From Grammothele lineata (Eukaryota; Basidiomycota; Agaricomycetes; Polyporales; Polyporaceae): 64,000 nucleotides of DNA. The stretch's first letter is position 1; each line of letters starts with the position of its first letter. The position numbers and the translations under genes are program-made. The notes beneath the pieces are model-generated. The model made no database searches, was not told the origin of the DNA, and saw only the letters and a list, made by a program, of their open reading frames with translations. This document shows positions 47,363 to 58,928 of this stretch, piece by piece. Location of the stretch: positions 186,001-250,000 of the forward strand of contig NDFF03000033.1 of assembly GCA_002150815.3 (NCBI GenBank), given 5' to 3'.

Positions 47363-47694
47363 AGGTGCTTTGGTGCCGCTGGCTGTGATTGCTGAATATA
47401 TAGGTTTTTAGAGCTGAGATGGGGTGGCGGTAGTGAGAAGGAGAGGAGGGCGTGGCGGGCGGGCGGAAAGGGGTGGATTGCTGCGTTCAGAGTCAAGAAA
47501 AGTCTGTCTCGATCTCGGATCTCGCGAGCACGTGCGTCTGCGATTGCAGGCCCCCGACTCACCCCAGGCGCTCTCTGATTCCGCGTACTATAGTACCTTT
47601 GCTGCAGGCTGTTCGGGCCCGTCAAGTTCTCGCACCTTGTGATGAGTCGCTAGCATATCGTCCTGTCTCACATTCTATTTGAACCACCCCCTTC
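47363..47694. promoter_or_regulatory. Shared promoter region, LLPH-like gene and SIRT5-type gene
   Basis: 332 bp between divergent start codons. A short A/T-rich run (gaatatataggttttta) lies at about 47394-47410, some 35-45 bp upstream of the LLPH-like start, and may be its TATA element. Confidence 0.4.
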
Positions 47695-48827
47695 ATGCCT
47701 CCGCAATCGCCCATCAGTGATATGGAGGTCTTTACCTCAGTCTTGAAGTCTTCTAAGAATATCATAGCCGTCGCCGGGGCTGGTCTCTCAGCCGCGTCAG
47801 GTAGGCGGGCCTGTTGCTGCTCGACTACGCTAATGATGGAGACTGACGCAGCACATGCGCCTCGCAAGGCATCCCTACATTCAGAGGTGCGGGGGGCCTA
47901 TGGCGTAAATACGATGCGATTAGTCTCGCCACGCCCGAGGCATTTAGAAAGAACCCGTCCAGGGTCTGGCAATTCTACCATTACCGACGCGAGAAGTATG
48001 GTTCTACGCGCGCGTGAGGTACAACGTAACTATTCTGACTGAGACAATGGTGCAGGTGTCGGACAGCAAAGCCCAACGACGGTCACATCGCCCTCGCCCT
48101 CTTTTCCCTTACCTCTGTGCGGGGGAACCTGGCCCCGGGCTCATCATTCACACTCATCACCCAGAATGTTGACGGGCTGAGTTCTCGCGCGTTGAAACTG
48201 GTCGCCGAGAGGTTCCCCGACCTCACAAACGAGGCGCTCTCAGAAACCGCACAGAACAATCTACTGGAGATGCACGGACGGTTGTTTGACGTGATCTGCA
48301 CCCAGGAGCGATGTAACCACCGAGAGTTTAACTTGACCTCGCCTATTTCTCCGGCCCTGGCGGGTACTGAGGAGAACCTGACAAAGGACGCACCGGAGAG
48401 GGACATACCCGTAACAGAGTTGCCCGTATGCACCAAGTGTGGTTCTCTTGTACGGCCAGGCGTCTTATGGTTTGAGGAGATCCCATGGTACCTCAACCAA
48501 ATCGACGAGCTGGTGGCAAAGGCCGACCTGTGCATCGTTGTGGGCACGTCCTCGACGGCAAGTGCCTCCTAGATGCGAGTCAAAACATCGGACTGACGGT
48601 TGTGTGTTCAGGTATACCCTGCTGCTGGGTATGCAGAAGAAGTTCAGAGTCACGGTGGCAAGGTTGCTGTCTTCAATCTTGACCGTAGCAACGGGGACGA
48701 GGAAGCCGACTTCCTATTCCTGGGGCCAGCGGAAGAGCTGCTACCGGAAGCACTAGGCATCAAAGCATTGATGTCTTCGGTGGGCGCACACACGAAAACT
48801 GAGGGAGTTGGAGAAGCAGAAAAGTAG
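47695..48827 (+). CDS. Class III (SIRT5-type) NAD-dependent protein deacylase
   Basis: Four exons: 47695-47800, 47869-47995, 48056-48557 and 48612-48827; 316 aa. The Rossmann start is [20 protein letters not shown]. The signature FYHYRR (Tyr72 and Arg75) matches the residues that let human SIRT5 remove succinyl, malonyl and glutaryl groups. NAD and catalytic motifs follow: TQNVDGL and LEMHGRLFD. Two Cys pairs, CTQERC and CTKC, would bind zinc. [11 protein letters not shown] and IVVGTSSTV complete the fold. No presequence is visible, so a cytosolic or nuclear place is as likely as mitochondrial. The last intron starts GCAAGT and ends TTCAG, a GC-AG intron. The stop lies 100 bp from the stop of the opposing gene. 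Confidence 0.92.
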
Positions 48828-48927
48828 AAGTCTTTATGGGCGGTGTAGAGTAACGTAGGATATCATCTTGCAAACATTGTCAGTACAGACCCTGAATGAT
48901 GCAGCAAAGATTCTGGTACTTACAGCG

Positions 48928-49629
48928 CTATGACTCCTTGTGAACCGTCTGACTTGTCTCGACTGTGGTCGCGTTTTCACCCTCCTGAACCTCCGCCGCC
49001 AGTAGCGCCTGCTCCTCCGACCGCTGCCGCTCTTCCTCAGCATTCGCCTCCTCAGTCCTAACCTTCTCCTCCTCAACTCTGCGCCGCATTATCTCGTTCT
49101 CCCCAGAGACTTCGTCCATAAGCGCATCGTAACCTGGTGACGAACGGCCGACAACGCCGTACAGGGTGCACAGGACGGCTTCCATCTTCGCCGAACGGTG
49201 GTTCGACCACGAGTGTCCCGCTTCAACTTGAGACCTCGACGGATGCATGAGTCTCGCTATGTTCTTTGTTGACTGCCCAAAGCGTGGCTCAGATCGACGG
49301 CCCTTCTGCTCAGCGCGGAGCTGCTGTATGTCACGCTCGAGCGATGACGTTCGGGCTGAGGCGGAGTGCATGGCACGCCGGTAGAGGAAGACCTCGTCGA
49401 TGACGTCCGACAAGTTCTCCTCGGTGATATACGTCGCGGAATCGTGGTAGAGGTCGACGAGGACGCGCATTTTGTCTGCTGGGAGGGGGTCCTTGGGCTG
49501 CAGGTTGAGCTTGGGCAGACTAGACGATGATGCAGCAGGTGCGGCCTGCGTCGACGCAAAGCGAGGGCGCGATGCTGCCGCACGGCGCGATAGCGTGCGT
49601 AGGGTGCTGGCCGCGACACTCGACGACAT
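48928..49629 (-). CDS. Predicted mitochondrial protein with a C-terminal coiled coil
   Basis: The ATG at 49629 opens a clear presequence (MSSSVAASTLRTLSRRAAAS, then RPRFASTQAA). The frame gives 233 aa in one exon; it stays open upstream to 49806 but that part overlaps the neighbour's promoter. The middle (DKMRVLVDLYHDSATYITEE, then NLSDVIDEVFLYR) is helical. The C-terminal 60 residues are a charged coiled coil (RRRVEEEKVRTEEANAEEER). I do not recognise the family. The gene is convergent with the SIRT5-type gene and divergent from the MYND gene, 175 bp between starts. Confidence 0.65.
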   Translation of the reverse strand: MSSSVAASTLRTLSRRAAASRPRFASTQAAPAASSSSLPKLNLQPKDPLPADKMRVLVDLYHDSATYITEENLSDVIDEVFLYRRAMHSASARTSSLERDIQQLRAEQKGRRSEPRFGQSTKNIARLMHPSRSQVEAGHSWSNHRSAKMEAVLCTLYGVVGRSSPGYDALMDEVSGENEIMRRRVEEEKVRTEEANAEEERQRSEEQALLAAEVQEGENATTVETSQTVHKES

Positions 49630-49804
49630 GACGGGCGGGAGGAGGAAGTGTACGATCACGTGGCATATGACCTTCATGTTTGTGCATCCGACCAGCGCCA
49701 ATGCGCTTGCCACCTGGCAAACCTCGAGAGCCTGAGGTTGTACAAGTTTGAACGCCTGATACTCACCAGCCAATGACAACGAGAAAGCGCCATCAGCAGA
49801 CGGC

Positions 49805-51380
49805 ATGACAGACCAATATCGCGAGGTTCGCGATGCCTATTTCCAGGACTTCCTGAATAACGCGGTGACATATAAGTCATTGTTCGGCCACCGCCCGTTG
49901 TCGTTTTCGGCACCTAGGGCTGATCCCTATAAGGCTGGGGAATCTAGGGCAAGGTATGCCCAATAGCGCTCTGTCGAGATGTTGGACTTGTACTTAGTCA
50001 CCACAGGTTCAAAAAGTTCGAAGCGCATGTCCTAGCAGGGGAAGTCGATGAAGCAATGAAGTACTTTGGAGATGTCATCGACGACTATGACAATGTCGAG
50101 AGGCTTCTTTGCCTTGTTTTCCGGTTATCTCCTCATGACTCCTTTCGCTTAACCTTGGTTGGAATTATCCGTGGAAGGGGTAAGTCGTGTGATGACCAAC
50201 TTCTTACAGCATACTCATTCATCTTCTTTAGTCAACCTCTCTTTAATAGCATACCTGGAGGACCCGGTGGGTTCTGAACACAGCACTTGGTATGGCAAGC
50301 TCTGGGAATACCCGGATGCTCGTCCGTATTTGCTTTGTCCTTGGACAGTGGCAAGATTAGCTTACGAGCGTGGCAGCTTGGATACAGCCGAGTAAGGTGT
50401 CACATACCTTATGCTCATATGCAATCGAAGCCGGCTATACTGACCATTATCTATTAGAGAGGCTTCTAGACATCTGCTGCAGTCATGTCACACGGACGAG
50501 CTTGGGCAGCGTTACCTCTATAGTGCAATTCTCCTTAAGCTGGGACGATACCACGATGCTCTTTCATTCTGCCAAACGTGGCTTGAACCCCGGTATGATG
50601 GCAAGGCACGTCCCCACGGTGGTACCCACTTCCGGTCACCAAACTGCTGGCCATTGAAAACCGGCTTCATACGCTTCCATGAGGAACGCCACCCGTCTCC
50701 TTCGCTCATGCTTGATGCAGCACTTGCGTCGTTCAAATTCCGAGGCGACTCCGTTCTCTCAAAACAATATCTTCTTCTCGGCGCCAAGGGTAACCCGACC
50801 TTCATCGGAAAGATTCTAACGAGAGCCCCAAAACCCGGTGAGCAACCAGCAGTATTGTTACCCATCCATCGTTCTCTGATTGTTGGAATTGTAGAAAAGC
50901 TATGCACCAGGATGCGCGAACCGCGAGGAAGAGAAGATGCCCACGACCATCGTTGGCTTGTTCAGGATATGTGGATGGAGTCTGACGTGTTTGCTTGGCT
51001 TAATAGCAATAGGGATATTCTCAATGAAGTCCTTCGCACATGCTGCAACGGCACATGTGGCACCCGCGAAAGTTTTCCATTCCAATTCAAGCATTGTGCC
51101 CACTGCAGGAAAGCATTTTACTGCCAGCCTCAATGTCAGCGCATGGCATGGAAGGATCACAAACCAGGTGCGCTTTATAGGCTGGCAAACAAGTAGCTGC
51201 TAACAACGTCCATTCTCTGCAATAGACTGTGTGGTCACGTCTCAACCACCGGTTCCTCCCGCGCTCACATTCAAGACTACCAGTGAAGTCTTCTCTGTCG
51301 TGCTAGAGCCCTATCATACTGGCCGCGGCATTCCGACGGCTGTGTCAGATTCAAGGGACTATGATCAAGAGGATATGTGA
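49805..51380 (+). CDS. MYND-type zinc-finger protein
   Basis: Five exons: 49805-49953, 50007-50179, 50232-50391, 50458-51167 and 51226-51380; 448 aa. The N-terminal 350 residues are helical and include tetratricopeptide-like pieces (ARLAYERGSLDTAE, YLYSAILLKLGRYHDALSFC). The MYND finger lies near residues 355-399: CNGTC, then HCAHCRKAFYC, CQRMAWKDHKP and DC, the last two across the final intron. MYND fingers bind proline-rich partners and often occur in regulators. A 49-residue tail follows. This layout is common among uncharacterised basidiomycete proteins, so no specific role is assigned. Confidence 0.82.
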
Positions 51381-52033
51381 CAGCATTAGTCTACCGTGCA
51401 TTGGGTGGGCGGTCGGTAATAGTATAAAATCACCATCACTTATACCGTAATGGTGACGAAGAGAGGCGCAACCAGTGCTTACACAGCTTCTTGTAACGAA
51501 TCTTCCCCCTTTTCCTGGTGACCGAGTCTCGTGCATCTCAGGTATTCCGCTTTTCGCTCATATGTACTTCACGGAAAATTCCAGCTACAATACTCAAAGC
51601 CGTAGTTACAATGCCTCATCTCTTCGCAGAATCCTGTCCATCTTTGATGAATTCCCGGCGTGTTCGTATGACAGAGATGTACTCGCTGACTTCACATAGT
51701 CTTGTTTACCATATGACGAGATTTCCACGAGAATATACGCTCGAACATCATCAAGACGGGAGTAATAGGGCAACCGCGACATTCAAAAGCAGCACTCTCC
51801 AATCCGATAACCAAGCTTTTCATGTCCGCGAATGGATGAGCAACGAAAGCACTAGCAATGATTAATGATCCCCGCGTAGGGACCATATGCCTGGATCAAG
51901 CGCACTACATATATCTGTAATATTCCGAGCACGTTAAACCAGATAGACTGTCGACAATAGGTGTACATGTGCCAAAAAGGCAGCTTAGCAGTAATGCATG
52001 CGAGGGACAAAGACAGTCTCGATGGAAGCGAGC
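51381..52033. other. Convergent intergenic region
   Basis: 653 bp between the stops of the MYND and acyl-CoA dehydrogenase genes. Two overlapping plus ORFs (51475-51699 and 51518-51865) occur just past the MYND stop. They could be remnants or an alternative 3' end, but I found no joining splice sites. Confidence 0.35.
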
Positions 52034-54029
52034 CTATAAGTGTGCTTTAACGCCATGCTTTTCAGCTACCAACCTCTCCCTCTTCTTGATTTCGCTGTGC
52101 CTCTGGGTAACGAGGGACGCGCGCTTGAGTTCCCGCTGTCCAATTTGCTGAATGTGCACTGCGTCGGGGCCCTGAATGGCGAATTGCTGTTAGCGGGATG
52201 CAAACCTGCTTGGTTGAGAGAGCTCGTACGTCGGCGATACGCAGTGTGCGGAGGCCCGCGTACATCTGCGCCAAAGGGGTATCCTGGCTGACGCCCTCGG
52301 CACCATATGCCTGGATAGCGCGGTCGATGACTTGGCAAGCCATGGTAGGCACAACGAACTAAATGCCAATGAGCGTGTGTTCAACTCTCATGTCACTGTT
52401 GCGTTCACCTTCGCAATGCCAATCTCCTTCAAGGCACCCTTGGCTTTCGCTTTGTCAATCTGCAGGACGTCGTCAGTTGCTAATGGCAGGCATACGGAGG
52501 AGGGCAGTGGACCTGAAGCGCAGCGCTATAGACGAGCAACCTCGCAGACTCGATTTCTGCGCGAGATTTTGCGATATCCGCGATGACCGTGCCTGTGTAG
52601 AATGAGTTAGCATTATATAAACAAGTGCTTCTTTTACCTGCCTACCATGCTCGTACAGGTACTTGCCGAAGGTCTTCTTCGCCGGGTCCGTCACGCGCTG
52701 CAGGAGCAGATCCAAAGCGTATTGGGCGGCCCCAATTGAGCGCATGCAGTGGTGAATACGGCCGGGTCTAGCGGAAGGGAAGTGTGTGTGAGACTTTCGG
52801 TTCCGTTTTTACAGAATCCGACGCACCCAAGACGACCTTGAATGATCTCGAAACCTTTACCCCAGCCGTACACGAGGTTCTCGACGGGCACGCGAACGTT
52901 CTCGTAAATAATCTCACAATGGCCCTCGGGAGCGTCGTCGTAGCCAAAGACACCCATGGGGCGGATGACCTTCACACCCGGCGCGTTCGCGGGAACGATG
53001 ACTATGCTCTGCTGGCGGTACTTGTCCGAGTTGTCGGGATCGCTCTTGCCGAGTACGAGATGGAGAGCACAGCGTGGGTCACCAGCACCGCTAATGTACC
53101 TAGAAGTACACTTTGTTGGCCCAGAAACAGTGAGATATTAGACGTCCGAGCGGCGTACCACTTGTGTCCGTTGATGACAATCTCATTGCCCTCCTGGCGG
53201 ATCGTCGTGCGGATGTTCGTCGCGTCGGACGAAGCGACTGCGCGTGCGCTCACCATGAGCCCTGCGTAATAGCCCAGGCGGTAAGGTAAGACGTACCGAA
53301 ACGCTCCGTCATCGAGAACGCGGAGCGGATCTCGCCCTTGAGCAGGGGCACAAGCCACTTCTCCTGCTGCTCGGGCGACGCGTAGCGCGCGAGCACCTCT
53401 GCCGCGGTGTCAGCTTCGCGCCCGCGCCGGGCGTAACGAGAGGTCACGCACCCATATTGCCCGTGTCTGGGGCAGAGCAATTGACCGATTCGGACGCGGT
53501 CTGGCCGCCACGTCCCAGAATTTCCGCCATAACTGCATACTGCATCCCCAACAGTACTAGTCAGCACTGGTATTCGTCCCGGGCGTACGTGCGTACCTCG
53601 AGGTTCGTGAGCGGAACACCGAATTTAGGGTAATGCGCCTTGCTGAGGAAAAGGTTCCAGAGGCCGAGCTTCTTCGCCTTCTCCTTGAGCTCTGCAAGCA
53701 CGGAGCTCGTCGTCTTCCAGCGCGCCGCGGGGTCCGTGGGGATCTGGGCGTGTGCCACGCGTAGTGCGGGGAATACCTCGTCCTAGGGGGCAAGCGAGAG
53801 AGTACGAGCGTGCTGAGCGCCCCGTCTCGTGGAATACTACGTGAGCACAAAGAGCACACCTCCATGAACGTGATGAGCTTCGCGAGGGTGTCCTTCGCGA
53901 ACGGTGAGATCTTGTCCTCAATCTAGGTGCGTGTAAGTTACACCTGGACGACTCTCAGGTGCGCGTCCCGCAACGCACCAGCGCCCATGACGACGGGGAA
54001 GTGTATCCAACGATGGGGTGGGAGGCCAT
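52034..54029 (-). CDS. Acyl-CoA dehydrogenase, probably peroxisomal
   Basis: Twelve exons on the minus strand: 54029-53979, 53922-53860, 53782-53597, 53539-53452, 53398-53297, 53237-53159, 53099-52827, 52767-52646, 52592-52513, 52459-52409, 52358-52230 and 52171-52034; 453 aa. The family is clear from [87 protein letters not shown] and [20 protein letters not shown]. The enzyme oxidises acyl-CoA to enoyl-CoA with FAD and resembles the ACAD10/11-like group. The C-terminus ends KAHL, and AHL fits the PTS1 consensus, so peroxisomal import is likely but not certain. All phases agree. Confidence 0.93.
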
Positions 54030-54860
54030 GGCGGTGGTAGCGACAGAGGAGGATGGGGAGAAGAAGTAAGCAGGGCGTGCCGTCCTGCGCAACCCCAGAG
54101 GTCGACCCCGCATTCCAGTGATGGCCGGTTATTGCATGAAGCCGGGCTCTCCGGATCGGGTAGCTGGTTTAGAGTCGCGGCGCGACCCAGGCACGGCCGC
54201 CGCCACCGCCGTGCTCACGCGCTCCTCCAAACCGTGATTTCAGTCTTATGCAGAGATCACCTGCGCGGCTAGGTGGTGGCGTCCGGAGGTGAGACAAAGA
54301 GAAGCATAACATCATGTCGTATTCGTCGTGGTAAGACACAGGAGTCGCGAATAATATGGTACCGCTACATGTCATCCGGACAGCAGGTTCCACACTCAGG
54401 AGTAGCAGCCGGAACATTAGTATCAGTCTTCCTACCGTAAGTCCGTCGGAGAGAGTAGCGAATACTACGAGTAAGTATACAAACAGACAACATAAGCCGA
54501 GTCCGTGTGTGAGGGTGGAGGCAGTAACCAAAACAAGAGAGAGGAGAGACATATAGCGAGGAGTAGATGGATGGAGATGAGGGAGGAACGAGTCAGCTCA
54601 AGCGCCCCAGGGCGCAACAACGTAGGCTGTATGAGCCAGACAGGCGAGCCACAGACCATGAGAGACTGTTATACAAGTTGGACACCAGGTGAGTGCACGT
54701 GCATGACAGAAACAGGAACAGAAGCCGAGGAGGATGCGGACGGACGCGAGAACACATAAAAATACGACGATGAGAGTAGGGACGGACCGTATGCCGCCCC
54801 GAGTCGACGAAACCCCTTGAGGACCGAAATTCGTTGCGTTCGGGTCGCGGGCCCGCTCAC
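54030..54860. other. Intergenic region between the acyl-CoA dehydrogenase and the transcription factor gene
   Basis: 831 bp, holding the dehydrogenase promoter and the 3' UTR of the transcription factor, both on the minus strand. No gene is seen. Confidence 0.45.
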
Positions 54861-57800
54861 TTACTGGCCGCTCGGCGGCCACTGCCCGTCCGTGGTAAAG
54901 TCACCACCGAGCGTGAAGGCGAACTCGGGGTCCACGCCGAACGTGTCGAACGAGTTTTGCCAGTACTGCTGTTCCTGGTCGCCGCCGACGAACGACGACC
55001 CCGCGGCAGGGCCCGCGGCAGACGTGCTCGACGCGGGGTTGTAGTTGCGGATGTAGTCCAGCCCGTGGAACGGCAGTCCCGGCGCCGCGAACCCTGCAGA
55101 CGGCGGCGTCGTACCTGTCCCGCCACCAGACGGGCCCGCAGACGAAAAGCCGTCGTACATCGCTCCCGCGCCGCCGCCGAAGTCGCCGCCTTCGAGCCCG
55201 CTGATATATGGCGAGGACGTGTCGAGGCCAGTGAGCGGGCCCGAGAAGCTCCTCGAGTGTCCGTGGCCAAACGCCGAGCCTTGCGCTTGCTGCTGCGCCT
55301 GCTGGTCGGACGGGAAAAACTTGAGCTCGTTCGTGTCTATCGCGGGGCTCGTCCACTTGTCCGACGGGCTCGCGAGCCCGAACTCGTACTCGAACCGCTG
55401 CTGCTGTCCGGGGATCTGCACCGTCGGCGACTGGGGCAGCGTGAGCGGCGGGGGGCCGTACTGCCGCATCATGTGGGGGGCCTCGCTCGAGGCGTCCACA
55501 GACCGCCGAGACGCACCAGGGGGCGACGGGTGGCCGTTGGCGGACACGGGCGAGCTGTGCGCGCTCATGTTCCCCGCGAGGGTGGAGCGCCCGGGGTACG
55601 AGCTCGGCAGGCCGCCCATTCCCGCACCGTTGCCGCCATTCCCGCCATACTGGTCCTGGTAGAGGTCCTCGTCATGTGGTCGCTTCCGGGACGTGGACCG
55701 GGCGCGAAGCGCTGCAGAAGCCAGGCGATGTCAGCGATATATGTTGCACGCGGATTAGGCAACGACGGCTGATCAGCCCGACGGAAGCCGCCAGAAAGAA
55801 GCCGCAGCAGCCGCAGCTCGAGGAAGGAAAAACACACTCACAGTCTGGGCGGAAGTGCGACGGCGCGTGTGCATTGCGGGGCGAGATGGGCACGTCACGG
55901 GATCGGTCGCGCCGCGGCCTGCCCTTGATGAGGCGTTCGGGGACATGGCCCGCCATGGACGAAGAAGCAGCCCCCATGTGCGAAGCGCGCCGATCGAAGT
56001 GCACGGACGACGTCGGAGAGTGGACCGATGGGCCGGGGGTAGCAAACGAAGAAGTGGCGTCTGCGGACGAACCCCGCGGCAGGCCGTTCGCGGCGGCCCT
56101 GATCGCCTCGCTGGCCTTCGCGGTCAGGTCCTCGAGCAGCTCCTTGCACTTTCGGGCTCCGGGCCAGTGTCCCTCCCAAGATTCGAGCACCACAAGGCAG
56201 CTGCGCGCCTCTTCGAGTGCTATCTGGGAAGCCTGGATCTCCGAGGTGTGCATCGCGTACAGCAGGATGATCACCGCAGAGCTGAAGAGGTTCTGAATGA
56301 AGAACGCGAGGTGGTGGCTGGGTGGGACGACGTTCTTGATGGACGGAGCCAGACGCACGCATGCGCGAGCGGTCGAGACCGCCTTTGCCGTCGACTTGGG
56401 CGCGAAGGGTTGCTCGCCCTTGACGGGGATGAAGTTTCGGTGAAGTGTCGTTAGGATGGAGTAGTAGTGGCTGCAGAGCACTGCCGCCATGGACACCTGC
56501 TGCTCCGTCGCCGGTACCGACTTGAACACCGCCGGGAGGTCTTCGCACCACTTGGTGAGGCTCCTGTCGAGGGCCTCAACCGTGCGGTTGAGCTCCGCGC
56601 GCTTGTCCATCTCGAGGTTGTCCCTACACTTGTCGATGGCGTACACCTCACGCAGGACGCGTCCGGCGATCTTGTAAAGTGAGATTAGCTCGGTGAACCC
56701 ACGCATGAGCGTGATCTGCCCCTGCGGCATTGCGGCACCGGAGAAGTATTGCGGGAGTTGTTCGTCGTCGAGCTCGACGGGGATCTCCACGTCGCAGTCT
56801 CTATCTTCGATCGCCAGAGGCCGGCCGAGGGCAAGGGCGAGCATCCTGTCGAGCGTGTACACGCCCCACCAGATCTTGCGGCGGGTCTCCTTCTCGATCG
56901 GGGTAATGAGAAGCATGCGAGGCGAACGCTGGTTACGGCAGAGATGAGCACGGGACGAGCAGAATAGAACATGTCACTCACGTGGAGACCTATGTCTTGT
57001 GCTGCACGAACGGCCTGTCCCACGAGTAGCCATGCTTGCGGAAGACAGTTGATAGAGCACAGGAAGGAAGTCATAAGCAGGAAGCATTGGACGTGCTCGA
57101 CCTGCATGGAGGCGCCACTAATGTAATGCAAGATAAGGGCACTGAATAGGGTATGGCAAAGTCAATCGGGGCGTCTTCAGAGACCAGGTCAAATTTTAGC
57201 GGGTACTCACCGTTCGTGGTAAACCATGCCCATACCGGCTTCGTCTGCATTATCAGATGTGGCCAGGCGAGGATCCTCCACGAAGCGGGATGCCACGGCG
57301 AAGACGGCACACACCAACGCGATGAACGGCGCGTGGACCCGGACGAACTGGGTGTCGTTCTTGTGGTCCATGAGGTACCGGTACCGGCGCATAAAGTCGA
57401 GCTTGTCCAGCACGGGCATCAAAAAATGGAAACGCGCAAAGTATGCGTCCACCTGGCGGCGTATCAGCTCCCGTCACCGAATGCGGACAGGAAAGAAGGC
57501 TGCACGCACGAGTTTATCGGCGAGATCCCGCTCGGGGTACTCGACCTCTTCGGGCCTAGGGAGTGCCCTGACCTTCCCGAAGTACACGCTTGCGGGGAAA
57601 TAGAGCTTGTTGACACTCGGCCCCGGTGCGAGCGGATCTTCCTCCATCGGTGAGACTCGGTGCAGCGGGGACGTTGTTGCTTCCTTGAGTCGCTGAATAA
57701 GCGTCATGGTCGACGACTTGCCTATCCAGTGGAGGTGGCCATGCTCGTCGAGCGCGAGCTGACCGAACGCATCGGAGACGTCGTCCTCGATCTTGATGGG

Positions 57801-58761
57801 TGGGTCGTCCTGGTCAGACCCCTGTCCGCTCGTACTCCGGCTATCGACACCATGTGGCAGGACTTGGCCCTCACGAATGCGAGGGAGGACTGATTGTAGA
57901 GATTCTGCGGTAGGAATGGAAGTTCCTTGGTTGGCGGAGACGGCGGAGGCGAGGGCATTAAGGTCGAGTCCGGTCGCTTGTCCTATCTGCTCGAGTATGG
58001 GCGCCGTCTGCTGGAAGAGAGTCTCCAACTGCAACAGACGAGCTTCAAGCTCTTGAACGTAACTGCAAGTGTGTCAGAAGATCGGATATAACGAGACGTA
58101 GGAGAAAGAAGGAAGCAGCGAGTACGCAGATGTTTCGTATCACGAATGCCACAATCGACCTCCTCCATACAGATTGCCAATGCACGACTGCTCCACCACG
58201 ATGAATGTAGGTGCCGAGTCGCTTATCGGCGAGGGAAGGACCCGTGCATTGCAGTACACATTGGCTGCACACAACTGCATCGCGTGGTTGAAGGAGAGGA
58301 GGTACTCACTGTCGGCTCAAGGCGGCCCTATCTTTGGTCTGGAGCCAGGTACACTGGCTCTTGGAGGTCGCGCACTGGGAGCATGTGGGTTCCATGCCAT
58401 CGCACTTGATCTTCTTGCGTCTGGTAGAAACGAGGCGAGGGACGGATGATCAGATCGAGGCCTGAGAAGTCGGACGGAGGACCGGAAGGGTGCACAGGGG
58501 GGAGAGGAAGGGACATAGCGGGGAGCGACGATCATGGGCGTGGAAGAGGACTGACCTGCAGGACTCGCATGCGCGCCAGACACGCCTGCGCTGGAGCTGG
58601 ACAGGCTTGAGGCCGATGTCGGGAGGGAGGGGGCCCGAGTCGTCTGTCCGCTTCTTCTTGGGCGGGTGGGGGACGGTCATGGACGGATTGTTGCTCTGTG
58701 CGGGGGCGGGCTGGGGCGGGTTGTCGGTGGGTTCTGGCGTGGAATTCGAATCTGAGGACAT
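54861..58761 (-). CDS. Zn2Cys6 fungal transcription factor with middle homology region
   Basis: Seven exons on the minus strand: 58761-58556, 58420-58310, 58062-57510, 57452-57211, 57141-56982, 56928-55842 and 55711-54861; 1069 aa. The binuclear zinc cluster spans Cys65-Cys92 (CESC, KIKC, CSQC, then SQC) with the exact C-x2-C-x6-C-x6-C-x2-C-x6-C spacing. A linker and coiled coil follow (RHYVQELEARLLQLETLFQQ). The fungal-specific regulatory domain covers about 291-640: VDAYFARFHFLMPVLDK, LLVGQAVRAAQDIGLH, RKIWWGVYTLDRMLALALGR. The C-terminal third is Ser/Gly/Gln-rich and ends in an acidic, aromatic stretch, probably an activation domain. Its DNA target is unknown. The third intron (58309-58063) is longer than usual and could hide a small exon. 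Confidence 0.9.
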
Positions 58762-58784
58762 GGTGCAGAGAAAGCGGGCGGGCG

Positions 58785-58928
58785 TATATATGAAAGTGCA
58801 GGTGCGTGCGTGTAGTCGGTGGGACGGCGCAAGCCAGAGTCTGAGGGCGGGGACGGTGTGCGTGCAGATTTGGGCTGAGATCCAAACCGAGATTGCTCGA
58901 GTCCGTTCCTGGCGTCTACATATATATT
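58785..58928 (-). promoter_or_regulatory. TATA-like elements upstream of the transcription factor gene
   Basis: Two TATATA runs lie on the upstream side of the ATG at 58761: one at about 58785-58791, only 25 bp away, and one at about 58917-58927, some 155 bp away. The distal one is at a more plausible distance for a core promoter with a 5' UTR. Confidence 0.35.
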
